A stretch of DNA of 64,000 nt from Naumovozyma dairenensis CBS 421 (taxonomy: Eukaryota > Ascomycota > Saccharomycetes > Saccharomycetales > Saccharomycetaceae), in assembly GCF_000227115.2 (NCBI RefSeq), contig NC_016483.1, positions 744,001 through 808,000 on the forward strand, in the 5' to 3' direction. Made by a program: the position numbers and the translations under genes. Of the stretch, positions 52,355 through 64,000 are shown piece by piece. The first letter of the stretch is position 1; every line of letters begins with the position of its first letter. Under the pieces are notes generated by a model that made no database searches, was not told where the DNA came from, and worked only from the letters and a program-made list of their open reading frames with translations.

Positions 52355-52946
52355 TTATACAGTAAAATGAAGCTTGTTATATATGAAGGGAAATTCGAAA
52401 AGAAGCTGTACCTGGTCACTATCAAATAATGATGCTTGGTTGATTTGCAAAACTGGGAACAACCCAAATCCATTCTTGTTACTATTTTTCTCCCCCGCCA
52501 ATGATTGCAGATCAAACTTAGGGAAACTAGATCGAATCTGCGACCTTGTCTTATATATCACTGTACAATCACCAATAACGAATAAACAATTCACTGTCTC
52601 CGAGGTGATTCGAGAACGATAAACTCTTTCAAACTCTAATACACATTGGGGTGTGAATTCAACTAAGTATTTGATACGTGCTATCTCTAATCGACGCAAA
52701 TATTTTATAATTGTTCACAGAAAAGAACTTAGTAACTTTGGCAAAATGAGAATAGTTATTCAATATTGTCTCGCTTATTTCTGGGGCGTCCATATCTCGT
52801 CTCGATAGTCGTGCGATGCTGAGTCTTTGATTCCCTGGTAAGTAAGTCTTTGCCTGAATTTCCTTTCGTATTATATTTGCGATCCATGGTTGTAAGAACA
52901 CAGAATCTGATACTGTTTGCTTTGAAGAAAGGATTACTCTGGGCAT
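52355..52946 (-). CDS. EST3: Telomerase subunit Est3, made by programmed +1 frameshifting (52946-52665 then 52663-52355)
   Basis: Two overlapping frames together encode Est3. The first (52946-52659, 95 codons before TGA) begins MPRVILSSKQTVSDSVFLQPW and ends ASIRDSTYQIL-Ser-stop. The second, in the +1 frame, continues VEFTPQCVLEFERVYRSRIT and SETVNCLFVIGD to the end at 52355. Skipping the A at 52664 joins them into about 196 residues, against 181 in S. cerevisiae. The junction sequence CTT-AGT-T followed by GA is the same slippery heptamer used by S. cerevisiae EST3, where a tRNA slips at CUU while the slowly decoded AGU waits. Est3 is an OB-fold protein of the telomerase holoenzyme, related to mammalian TPP1. 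Confidence 0.94.
52661..52667 (-). promoter_or_regulatory. Programmed +1 frameshift heptamer CTT-AGT-T in EST3
   Basis: On the coding strand CTT is at 52667-52665, AGT at 52664-52662 and the next T at 52661. The zero-frame stop TGA follows at 52661-52659. Skipping A52664 gives GTT-GAA (Val-Glu), matching the conserved protein across the joint. Confidence 0.93.
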
Positions 52947-53242
52947 AGGAATTTCAGGTATTGCTAGGATGATTATTCTAAATGAGTGGAGAAACTGAAT
53001 GTTCTTGTATTAGACCGTCAATCAAGATTTTAAAGATGATTTTTTTCCGGAATGTCTTATTCATAGGACAGGGGCTTCCCAGTGGGCATTAGAAACCTAT
53101 ACAACTTAGGGATCAAAAATATACTCAAAAAACAAATTTGCTAAAACGCAACCAGCACTTTGTTTCGAATCCTAATTACTGTAATAAAAACAAACTTAGT
53201 ACATTACTTAATAAATGCTTATAAAGGAAAGTAAAAAAGAAA
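52947..53242. other. Spacer between tRNA-Ala and EST3
   Basis: This 296-bp AT-rich stretch contains the EST3 promoter. It includes the oligo-A at 53233-53238 that acts as the Pol III terminator of the tRNA on the opposite strand. Confidence 0.5.
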
Positions 53243-53315
53243 TGGACGAGTTGGGAATCGAACCCAAGACCTCTCCCATGCTAAGGGAGCGCGCTACCAA
53301 CTACGCCACACGCCC
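53243..53315 (-). tRNA. tA(AGC): tRNA-Ala (anticodon AGC)
   Basis: The minus strand folds as a complete 73-nt tRNA. The acceptor arm is GGGCGTG with CTCGTCC-A, and the D arm carries box A (TGGCGTAGTTGG). The anticodon loop is CTTAGCATG with AGC at 53282-53280, and the T arm TTGGG-TTCGAAT-CCCAA carries box B. No intron is present. Six T follow on the minus strand (53238-53233), a Pol III terminator. The body is nearly identical to S. cerevisiae tRNA-Ala(AGC) apart from the T stem. Confidence 0.98.
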
Positions 53316-53790
53316 AGTAATTTCTGTTTTTGGAGTTAGTTGGATGTTAAAGACCAGACCTACAAATCCTTAGACCACATCATGGGCCGCTGCTGGTTTA
53401 CCGTCAGTTCAGGGATAATGAGGCTCTTTTTTCAAGATAGACTAACTAAACTTTTTACCATTAGTTTCCCAATTATACGTACCGGAAAGGTAGCAGATTT
53501 TGGCAACGAAATGGATAAGATACAGGAATGAAACCACTGAGATTCTTAGTAAATGGAAATGAAATGAAGCTTGTCAAATATGGAATATAATGTCTTTAAT
53601 GGAAACATAATGGGCTGCCCAGGAGGAGAAGCAAAGCGAAAAAAATTGTCGAGATAACGTAAGGTACAGTTTTTTACAGGATATTGATTTGGAAAAAAAT
53701 CGGATCAACAAAAAAATGGAATAAATAATTATATATATTATCAAGATAAAATAAATAGAGGAGGAAATATTGGCCCATTTGTTGCTCTTT
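53316..53790. other. Spacer tRNA-Ala to CIR2
   Basis: This 475-bp spacer lies upstream of the tRNA and downstream of CIR2. Short frames here (for example 53340-53531 plus and 53574-53870 minus) have no recognisable content. Confidence 0.5.
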
Positions 53791-55581
53791 TCAGGTGTTT
53801 GTGTATTTCGGACCATCACCACCTTCTGGGACTTGCCAATCGATATCTTGTATAGGCGTTTTAACATCACACGCTTTACAATGTATGCAGTTTTGGGAGT
53901 TGATTTTAAATTTCAAACCGACAGAAGATTTATCATCTTTGACATATTCATACACACCTGCTGGACAGAATCTCTGTTCCACTTCTCTGTATTTGGGATA
54001 TGTTTTCTCTGCATGACTTTGTAATGTCTCTCCATTTACTAGTTTCAAATGACATTGTTCATCCTCATCATGGTATGTACCTGTTCTTGACACTGATGTC
54101 ATTATGTCAAATGTTACCTTATTATCTGCCTTATAATATTTTATTGGCTTAAAGTTTGATGCCGCACCTGTTTTCAAAGAATCAGTTTCTTTATTTTCAA
54201 AAGTCCAAGGCGCACGGCCTTTTAGTAACATGGAATCCAAACCGGAATACACCATTCCTCCATATGCTCCTAGAGAGAAGTTAAATGACGGCCTTATATT
54301 ACGTACTTGATATAACTCATCATATACCCATGACTTCTTAAAAGCTTGTTCGTAAGATTCTAAATTTATTATCTGTTCATTTGTCTTGGATGTATCTACT
54401 CCTAGCGATTCTTCTTCCTCAATCTCGGGTAACTCTCTTATTTCTTCATAAATTTTTTCTGCGGCTAATATTCCTGTCTTCATTGCTGTGTGCGTTCCCT
54501 TAATTTTTGGTACGTTAACGAAACCAGCAGAACAACCAACTAAGACACCACCAGGGAAGTTCAATTTAGGCACTGATTGTAAACCACCTTCGTTAATTGC
54601 ACGGGCACCATACGAAATACATTTCCCGCCTTCTAATATTTTAGAATAGTATGGCATTTTCTTCATTTTCTGGAATTCTTGATACGGCGAAACGTACGGA
54701 TTTTTATAATCCAAACCAATGACTAAACCCACGGTAACTAACCCATCACCAAAATGGTATTGGAATCCACCACCATAAACATCATTTGGTAGTGGATATC
54801 CCATTGTATGAGAAATGAAGCCTTTTCTAAAGACTTCAGGCTTAACTTGCCAAACTTCTTTGATACCCAAGCCATATGTCTGTGGTGACCTGTCAGCTCT
54901 TAGATCAAATTTTTTAATAACCTTCTTCGTCAATGAACCGTGACATCCCTCAGCAAAGACTGTTTGTCTAGCATGAAATTCCATACCTCTTTCAAAGCTG
55001 TCCTTTGCCTCTCCTGCTTTGGAAATACCAGAATCCTTAGTAGCCACCCCAATGATAGCATCATCTCTATTATTATATACAACTTCAGAGACTGAGACAC
55101 CAGGATAGACTTCAACTCCATATTCTTCCGCTTTTTCACCTAACCAAGTAACCAATTGACTCTGAGACCCAACATAATTCTTCCCCTTATTATCAAGACC
55201 AGGTACATGAGGCATGGGAATTCCCAGCTTTTCATTCCAAAAATATTTCATCTCTTCCTCCTGTACCAAAGTCAAAATATCAGTCGGAGGTGTCTTCATA
55301 TTAGGGAACAATTCCAAAAATGATCTTGGTTCCAAAATCATCCCAGATAACGAATGTGCACCTATATATGAACCTTTCTCAAGGACTACAACTTTCAATT
55401 TATCTTTCTTGTCTAATTGTTTTAATTTGATGGCAGTGGTTAAGCCGCTAGGACCGCCTCCTACTATGCATACATCCACCTTTTCAATGTCCCTTGGTAT
55501 GGTACTTATTGTGCTTAATGGTCGATAGAGACGTATGGATTTTCTAGAAATAGTTGGCGTTATTTTTCTAGATAAGAACAT
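53791..55581 (-). CDS. CIR2: Electron-transfer-flavoprotein:ubiquinone oxidoreductase Cir2
   Basis: The 596-residue protein has an Arg/Ser-rich mitochondrial presequence. The FAD-binding motif CIVGGGPSGLTTAIKL lies at about 38-53. The conserved GAHSLSGMILEPRSF, FAEGCHGSLTKKVI and GGLQSVPKLNFPGGVLVGCSAGFVNVPKIKGTHTAMK segments are present. A C-terminal ferredoxin-like region (RFCPAGVY and NCIHCKACDVKTP) supplies the cysteines for one 4Fe-4S cluster. In other eukaryotes the enzyme passes electrons from ETF to ubiquinone in the inner membrane. Length is near S. cerevisiae Cir2 (631). GDS1 lies upstream on the same strand, as YOR355W and YOR356W are paired. Confidence 0.96.
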   Translation of the reverse strand: MFLSRKITPTISRKSIRLYRPLSTISTIPRDIEKVDVCIVGGGPSGLTTAIKLKQLDKKDKLKVVVLEKGSYIGAHSLSGMILEPRSFLELFPNMKTPPTDILTLVQEEEMKYFWNEKLGIPMPHVPGLDNKGKNYVGSQSQLVTWLGEKAEEYGVEVYPGVSVSEVVYNNRDDAIIGVATKDSGISKAGEAKDSFERGMEFHARQTVFAEGCHGSLTKKVIKKFDLRADRSPQTYGLGIKEVWQVKPEVFRKGFISHTMGYPLPNDVYGGGFQYHFGDGLVTVGLVIGLDYKNPYVSPYQEFQKMKKMPYYSKILEGGKCISYGARAINEGGLQSVPKLNFPGGVLVGCSAGFVNVPKIKGTHTAMKTGILAAEKIYEEIRELPEIEEEESLGVDTSKTNEQIINLESYEQAFKKSWVYDELYQVRNIRPSFNFSLGAYGGMVYSGLDSMLLKGRAPWTFENKETDSLKTGAASNFKPIKYYKADNKVTFDIMTSVSRTGTYHDEDEQCHLKLVNGETLQSHAEKTYPKYREVEQRFCPAGVYEYVKDDKSSVGLKFKINSQNCIHCKACDVKTPIQDIDWQVPEGGDGPKYTNT

Positions 55582-56262
55582 TATTCTGTTTCGTATGGCG
55601 TTCTTCTTTATTAAACATTTATATATAGTTTGGATCTTATCTGGTGTTAAAGGAAATCCAAGTTTATTGAGTCGAAAAGAAATATTGACTTGCTTTCCTT
55701 ATTCTTACAATCTACTTTAAGGTTGAAGAGGAGATGGTTTCCTTTATATTAAAATTTCAGGATCCTTTCTTTGCCTTTTAGCTTATACCGGTACTTCCTT
55801 AATATTTCTGGTAGCGCCATCCTTATCGTGGATACGGAGTATAGATTAGCCGTGCTTCGATGTCAGAGTCAGATTCAGTTGAAACAATGTCAGAAATATT
55901 CTTAATAGAGTATTACATTCATTTTAATTTAGTATATTATAATGATATCAAACAATTAAAGAATACATAGAAACGACATTAAAACAATATAATTTAGTAC
56001 CTAGTGTAGCATTTTCCAATCCAAGAAAAAAAGAAGCTAGAATGGAAAACTATTAAATGGAAGTAACCGAGAAAATAGCGGTAAATCCAATGAAAAAGTC
56101 AACATCAGGAAATAAATAATAGTAACAGTAAAAAATAACGATAATAATAGTAATAGTAATAGTAAAGAAGAATGTCCGTATGAGAATTGAAGAGTGAGCG
56201 TAGAAAAAAATGGCATGAAGTTCTGTAGAATTGGGGGCATTAGAGTTAGTTTTTTGCTTGTA
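55582..56262. other. Intergenic region CIR2-GDS1
   Basis: This 681-bp AT-rich spacer holds the CIR2 promoter and the GDS1 3' end. It contains imperfect ATAGTAATAGTAATAGTAA trinucleotide repeats at about 56145-56165. No gene is supported. Confidence 0.5.
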
Positions 56263-58349
<2,087 letters not shown>

Positions 58350-59906
58350 ACTAAAACTTACAGGGGAGATGAGATGTAGAATGGACAGGAACAGGAGGTT
58401 TCAATGATGGAAGATTGTGTACGGGCTACAATAAGGATCTCGTAATAGCCAGAAAAGTGAAAATTATTTAAAATTTCCTAGTAGGAAAAGAAAAACTTCT
58501 GAAAAGAGCTAGAGCAAAAAAAAATGGTGAGTTTCAAAGTGGAAAAATACAACGAAAAAAATTGTTTTGATTCACTGAACTGACAATAAAACGGTATAGT
58601 AAATTAGAAAGACAAAGCAATAAGTAGAATACTGTTTGTCTGGCAGGTGAGCAGTTTATCTAATAGCTATATTATCTAGCAATGTGTCCTATATTTTCCA
58701 CCTCTTCTTTCCTTTTTGCAACAAAAGCTACTCTTGCTTACGTACAACAATGAACAAAGAGAAAAAAACTCCGGGGTCAAAGCTTAAAAATGAAAAGGGG
58801 AATCCAATGACTCAAAAAGGGAAATCGTAGAGAAAGGAAAACAATGCGGGAGGAAAGGGGAGAAAGAAGAACCGGAAATGAAAAAAAAAGTGATGAAAAA
58901 AAATGGAAAATATGTAAAACGTTCTTCTGCTGTGAAAACCCACAAAGACCAGTGAAAATTTTTTCACTCCGCGCGTGCGTGGGTTCATCCTGAAAAAATT
59001 AAGGGAGGCCGAGCCAATGGGTTCCTCCGCATTTAATTCAAGGATGTAAGTACAACATAACACCACATAGGGCCATGATCTCTATATATAGAGGTTTTGT
59101 TTTATTACAAATATATAACCAAGCCATCACAAGTCAGATACGTCCACAACTCCATGAGTATATAATAACAATCATGTTAGATGCAGTATCCTTTATTCTG
59201 AGAAACGTGTGTCAAAGTATCTGTCAATAACTTTCTTAATAGTGGTTGTCGTCATTGTCTAAATCATTAGAGCATAGCCTTTTCACTGGATGTCACTCAG
59301 AGACATGAACGACTACACTCTTGTTTCTCATTGTAATAAATATTTCAAATTTCCTTTTAAATATACACTGTTTTCATCTGTTAATGTTGAAACTTTATAT
59401 TGAAAACAACAGGAGTTCAGCTTCATCTTGATTTGCCTTCAATTTTTATGCAGTCAAACTATTCGATATTTTCGGGGACCCTTTTCGGCTGGCTAAAATG
59501 AAAAACCACAAGACACCCACACACCTAACTATGGAGGTCACTAAACCTGTATTTTACGTTGATTTTTTCTAAAAATGTTCATGATTTTTCTGAAATAGTT
59601 CATTTACTCAACCCACACCTCCAAAAAGAGCAGTCAAAGAATTTAGCCCACTTTCCCCAAACCTTAATGGTGTTACATAATGTAATCAATAACGTTAAAT
59701 TCGATCCAAGAGAAGAGATAAGAACAGCGTTTTAATAATGATGATAATGCATTTTAGAGTAATTACTATCAAAAAAATAGATAGTAACTACAGGTATATA
59801 ATTTTTATATAATGGTATATGTACTTTTTTGTTGCGTATTTATAAGGATAAGAAGAAAAAAGAAGACTAAGTTGCAAGGAATGGCGAAAACAAACAAACA
59901 AATATT
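58350..59906. other. Intergenic region GDS1-CLN3
   Basis: This 1557-bp spacer holds the GDS1 promoter and the CLN3 3' end. It contains several poly-A runs (about 58519, 58885, 58898), a locally GC-rich GCGCGTGCGTGG patch at about 58971-58982 and TATATATA near 59091. No RNA or protein gene is supported. Confidence 0.5.
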
Positions 59907-61655
59907 TCACGTTATATCATTCTTAGTACTCAAATTCAAAGAAGAAAATGCTGATGTTGTAGATGTAGCTGGATTGGACATGTATCTTGGACCAACAGTT
60001 GAAATAATTCTTTTCTTTGTCCTTGTTGAATTAGGATTATCAATGGATGACATGACTGAGGCCACTGACCGTTTCTTCAAATTCGTAACCATATTTACTC
60101 CATTAGTAGGAGTTAAAGGAGTCAATAACTGTGGTAATTGGATGAATTTGTTTGAATGATGGTTTTGTGAATGCATATTGATATTGCTTCCATAACTTTC
60201 AATTGAAGGTGTTGGAAGATGCGTAGCTGATAGGTATGAAGAATTTGATGATAAGGATGATGTATTATTAATATGAGGCGTTTCCATTACACTCATATTT
60301 CTACTTTGTAAAGATGATGGCGTAGTTGCGATATCTTTGTCACCGGATGATGGTGTAATAGTGGATAAATAATCTTGTACAGATTGAGATGCGTAAAAAT
60401 TGTTTAATTGCCATTGAATGCTATAGTTGTATAATGCAGTGAATAAATTCTTATAATATGTAGATGTTGTTTCATTAGATTCGTTATTCTTATTGTTAAT
60501 AAGATTGTATTTTGAATTAAAACTTGTTGGTAATGTAGATCGTTTCAATTCCTTTTGTTGACTATAGGGATGGGTAGTCCCCGAATATACTGATGTAGCA
60601 TCAGCACCTTCATCCGCCTCGACAGTGGAAGATGTTTGATATGCAGACGATAATTGTTCTAGTAATGCATGACAAATAGTTATAATTTTATTATCTTGTG
60701 AAATTGATTCAATTTCATCCCATTTATTAGATTTGTGGAACGTTAAAGCTAATTTCATCAGATTAATAGAAGTAATTGAAATCATACTTGGATTATATTC
60801 AAATGAAATGTCTAAATTGAATGAAGCTAATTCGCATAACATTATTGAACCCATTTTAATTTCATTTATTGTCATTAATTGGTTTTGAAAAATATTCTTT
60901 TGATTCAAAAATAGTAATATATCAATGACTGAGTCATGTGTTGGTATTTGACAAACAGACCAATTAAATGCCTTTAAAATCTGCAATTCCATTTCTTTAA
61001 ATTCTGATTTTGAATATTGATTACAGCATAAATTCTGTAAATTTTTCAAAGTTGGAATTCGATATTTAGAATCCCAATATTTAGAACTGATCCATAAAGC
61101 AGTTAATGAAATCAATTGATAAGAGAAATTTTTAATTAAAAACTTCGATGAAAATCTATCAATGATACTGTATGCTAAGAATAAGGTTGAAGTTGATAAT
61201 TTCAATCTTGTATGACAACACATTAAGAAATCAAATATTAAATTTCTCATTGATTCATTAATTTCTGGTTGTAATTTAAACTTTGATAAATCAGGTTTAT
61301 TGATCTTAAAGTCAGTAGAATATTCAAAGGTAATCAACTTGTTTAATATATCTTTACTATATTCATTAATAGAAGATTGATGATTTGTCATTTCTTTTTT
61401 CATAAGATTTGGATTATGGGCCTTAACATTTGCAACATGCTTTCGAATCTGTGATAGAACATTCAGGTCAACCGGTTTGATAGTATCTAGATTAATAGTA
61501 GTAGCAGCATTATTGGCAATGGGAGCAGATGTTGACCTTGTATTGATGCCTAGATTTGTTATACCCAAATTGATGCCGTTAGTGACAGCAGCAGCAGCAG
61601 CAGCGGCAGCAGTTGTTGATATGGTTCGATTTTGTGATTCATTGATATTGAACAT
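59907..61655 (-). CDS. CLN3: G1 cyclin Cln3
   Basis: From the first ATG (61655) the protein has 582 residues, like S. cerevisiae Cln3 (580). A poly-Ala/Thr N-terminus is followed by NPNLMKKEM and the cyclin box (about 80-270). The box contains RNLIFDFLMCCHTRLKLSTSTLFLA, LISLTALWISSKYWDSK and LQNLCCNQYS, which match Cln3 better than Cln1/2. A Ser/Thr/Asn-rich C-terminal third resembles the PEST region that makes Cln3 unstable. Cln3-Cdc28 starts the G1/S programme by inactivating Whi5. The frame also reads upstream to a TTG at 61697, but the ATG is the normal choice. A mini-ORF lies in the presumed leader at 61808-61788. Confidence 0.94.
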   Translation of the reverse strand: MFNINESQNRTISTTAAAAAAAAVTNGINLGITNLGINTRSTSAPIANNAATTINLDTIKPVDLNVLSQIRKHVANVKAHNPNLMKKEMTNHQSSINEYSKDILNKLITFEYSTDFKINKPDLSKFKLQPEINESMRNLIFDFLMCCHTRLKLSTSTLFLAYSIIDRFSSKFLIKNFSYQLISLTALWISSKYWDSKYRIPTLKNLQNLCCNQYSKSEFKEMELQILKAFNWSVCQIPTHDSVIDILLFLNQKNIFQNQLMTINEIKMGSIMLCELASFNLDISFEYNPSMISITSINLMKLALTFHKSNKWDEIESISQDNKIITICHALLEQLSSAYQTSSTVEADEGADATSVYSGTTHPYSQQKELKRSTLPTSFNSKYNLINNKNNESNETTSTYYKNLFTALYNYSIQWQLNNFYASQSVQDYLSTITPSSGDKDIATTPSSLQSRNMSVMETPHINNTSSLSSNSSYLSATHLPTPSIESYGSNINMHSQNHHSNKFIQLPQLLTPLTPTNGVNMVTNLKKRSVASVMSSIDNPNSTRTKKRIISTVGPRYMSNPATSTTSAFSSLNLSTKNDIT

Positions 61656-64000
61656 AATATATGGGTATTGTAATAGATGTGAACTAATATATAGCAACGG
61701 TAACGTTCAATGGTTCAAAAATGATTCAAGAAAACCAGAAAAAAAAGACAAGCAATCGAGGAGTAATAATAGTAATAACAAAGGGATCTATATGACCTGA
61801 TTTAGCATGCAAAGGTTATGATTATTCGGAGTGTTGGGATTTTGATAGATTTGAAGTACCGATCTGGTTAGTTAGCGACAGGATCGATGAATGAAGTCTT
61901 AATATCGTTTGATCTGATCTGATCTTAAGATTCTATAAATCAATCTTGAGATAAAATTATTGATTTGGAATAGTTTCGAGGAAAAAAAGTCTTGTTATTG
62001 AAATTTAAAAGGATCCAGGAAAAGCAAAAACCAAATATAAGATAGTTCCAGCAAAAAAAAGACCTATAAAATTATTTGAGAAATGAACTCAATACCGTAT
62101 ACAGTTAAAAATTATTATATAACACAAGTTCCCATCACAGATGCGCACGCATGTAAGTGCGTGGGACAAGAAAATTTGAAATCTCGACCTAACATTAACA
62201 CTACCCTGATAACGGTTTTCAGGTTGTATAAAAACCAAGATATATCGTATGTAGGTATATATCAGGTTACATTATTCTTCAAAGAAAAACTTTACTTAAA
62301 TTAGAACAAAAATGGTTACCGCTAATAAGCCACGATTGTCTTTCCTGTGTGTGATGGGAGACTCACAACGAAAAAGTAGGCAAAAACTTACTCGAATTGC
62401 GGACGACTATTAGTAATAAAAATATATATGGTTCTCTTACCCTCTCCAAGTTGTTGATATTACTTATGGATGCTAGGAAGAAGGAAATAGTAAATTTATA
62501 ATACTCTTGGCATTTATAGAGATGAAACAATTCTTGAGATAACATGAAATGTTATGCATATTACAGGCCAAAAACTTGAGGGAATATTAGATTAAAGTTA
62601 GAGAATTGACACTCTTGTATATAGGCTATAATGAATAAGGGTTATTGTCTTAATGGACAACTATGAAAATCTAGGTATATGCGATTTACCGTTGGCAAGA
62701 TTAAAGATATGTCACGGTTAAAGTTCACCTACAGTTGTATGTAGAGTACTACATAGGAGTCCTTAACCAATATGTTACGTTACAGTATATTGAGAAAAAG
62801 GAACCCATTATTAGGTGAATAATACTATGTCCAATGGCATTGTGTAAATTAGTGATCGGAAAGTAAGGAGATATTCAGTGCAAAACTAATTATAGAAACG
62901 TCCAGGTAAAAAAACGTGTATAGTTCAAAATCATTGAGAAGTTTTCAAGATAACTTTCCTGTCAAATTTTTAGATAAGTGAGAAATTGCATTACCCGGTG
63001 CTCCTCCCACTTTCTTTCCGCAGAAAAAATCCGCAGGGGTTGGTAAATCTGAAAACTACCACTGTGAGAAAATGTCAAGGTTTTTCTATTAAATGCAAAT
63101 AATTACCCTTTATGGAAGTATTATGAAATCCTTGGTTGTTAATTTAAGATTACACATCCTTACGTATCTCACTAAGTGGGTAGGATTATTAGTCCCGACC
63201 AAGCTTCTCAAATGCCGAGGGACCGCAACAATATGCTACACCTACGTGTATTTCTCGGAAGGTAAATTAGTGAGACAGTAAAAACATCGTTTTGAAAACC
63301 TTCGTATTGCACTTTCCATTGGAGTACGAAATGTTCAGGTATATAGGAACATCATCTGAAGTAGCATGTAGTCATACCTGTACACTCCAAAAAAGAATCA
63401 AAGGGAAGGTACTATGTGAATAACTATTTCATAGTAGCTTGGAAGGGTGATAACATATTACCTCCTCAAGGGAAGAAAATATCGTAGAGTGCCACACCTT
63501 TAGGAAAAATAAATGCTCGCTAGAGTAGTTCGGTAATAAACTCTTAGTTCCTAAACACAAGTAAGGAACGTACAAGGTCCTATAAAATGAATACTTTCCA
63601 TTCATTATTTGTTGAGAAGGGTGAGTAGCTATGTTGTATCAACTGGATCTTGTTGATTTATGGCCCAGACTTTTCAAAGTTCCAAGCATTTACAACATGC
63701 AAGAACATTATGGCTAAATTTTTGAAAAAACAAGAATTTCCCGTGTGCTTACATTGCCTACATACTAAAAGGATAGCAACGATAGAAATACAAGCAACTC
63801 GCGAATATGCTGTCTTATTTTAATGCCGTAACGCTTCAAGGTAAATATCAAGAAAAGAAAAAACTGAAAATATTAGATACCTCCTGAAAGAACCTCCTTC
63901 ATCAACGATGCAATAAAATAATCTTTACCGTTAGCTATCTTAACTTTGAAGAGATTGTTCTGGACATCAATAGATCTTATATTTTGTATGTTCCGACTGT
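61656..64000. other. CLN3 upstream region to window end
   Basis: These 2345 bp contain the CLN3 leader with one short upstream ORF, and the CLN3 promoter. A Reb1-like TTACCCG lies at 62991-62997. Open frames are at most 73 codons (62083-62304) and resemble nothing known. CDC24, the CLN3 neighbour in S. cerevisiae, is not present in the window. Confidence 0.5.
61788..61808 (-). promoter_or_regulatory. Six-residue upstream ORF in the CLN3 leader
   Basis: ATG at 61808-61806 opens a frame of six codons (MLNQVI) ending in TAG at 61788. Its start lies 153 nt before the CLN3 ATG. It is the only upstream ATG on this strand for several hundred bases. S. cerevisiae CLN3 also has a short uORF that lowers translation when growth is poor. 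Confidence 0.6.

Overview
This window looks like chromosomal DNA from a post-whole-genome-duplication budding yeast of the family Saccharomycetaceae, of a Naumovozyma/Kazachstania type. Almost every gene has a recognisable Saccharomyces cerevisiae ortholog. CTG reads sensibly as leucine. One gene carries a textbook yeast intron (GTATGT, TACTAAC, TAG). Intergenic DNA is AT-rich, and several proteins carry poly-Asn and poly-Asp tracts. The species cannot be fixed from sequence alone. Some intergenic stretches are unusually long for a yeast (about 5.2, 3.0, 2.3, 1.7 and 1.7 kb). All ortholog names and S. cerevisiae systematic names were assigned by eye and from memory; no database search was run.

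Layout. (1) 1-8.3 kb: the 3' end of a sterol-responsive zinc-cluster regulator (ECM22/UPC2), ADY4, BUR2 and IFH1, matching the S. cerevisiae YLR223-YLR228 block. (2) 8.8-18.7 kb: RIB5, STS1, spliced RCF3, MTC4, TRS20, SRB6 and MRPS5, matching YBR251-YBR256 with STS1 inserted and DUT1 absent. (3) 19.3-25.3 kb: an HMG-box regulator followed by a gene desert of about 5.2 kb. (4) 25.3-41.3 kb: YME1, BIM1, a decayed coding region with clustered TTAGACA repeats (possible DNA-transposon relic), FAA2, HEM14, PRP22 (interrupted by an apparent frameshift), PRE1 with a proteasome control element, and FMP52; most of this is the YER004-YER016 neighbourhood. (5) 41.3-47.8 kb: a 3-kb intergenic region, the cell-wall mannoprotein TIR4 and the wall-stress sensor SLG1/WSC1 (YOR008/YOR009 neighbourhood). 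(6) 48.7-53.3 kb: CUB1, APM1, EST3 with its programmed +1 frameshift, and a tRNA-Ala(AGC). (7) 53.8-61.7 kb: CIR2, GDS1 (interrupted near its 5' end) and the G1 cyclin CLN3 with an upstream mini-ORF. The last 2.3 kb shows no gene.

The genes do not form one pathway. They are housekeeping and regulatory genes typical of yeast chromosomes: transcription (ECM22, BUR2, IFH1, SRB6, HMG-box factor), mitochondria (RCF3, MRPS5, YME1, HEM14, CIR2, FMP52), proteolysis (STS1, PRE1), trafficking (TRS20, APM1), splicing (PRP22), cell wall (TIR4, SLG1), telomerase (EST3) and cell cycle (CLN3). The most notable points are the conserved recoding site in EST3, two unexplained -1 frame breaks (PRP22, GDS1), the TTAGACA-rich relic at 29.2-30.3 kb, and several hairpins in long non-coding stretches. 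No CRISPR array, operon or intact transposon was seen.
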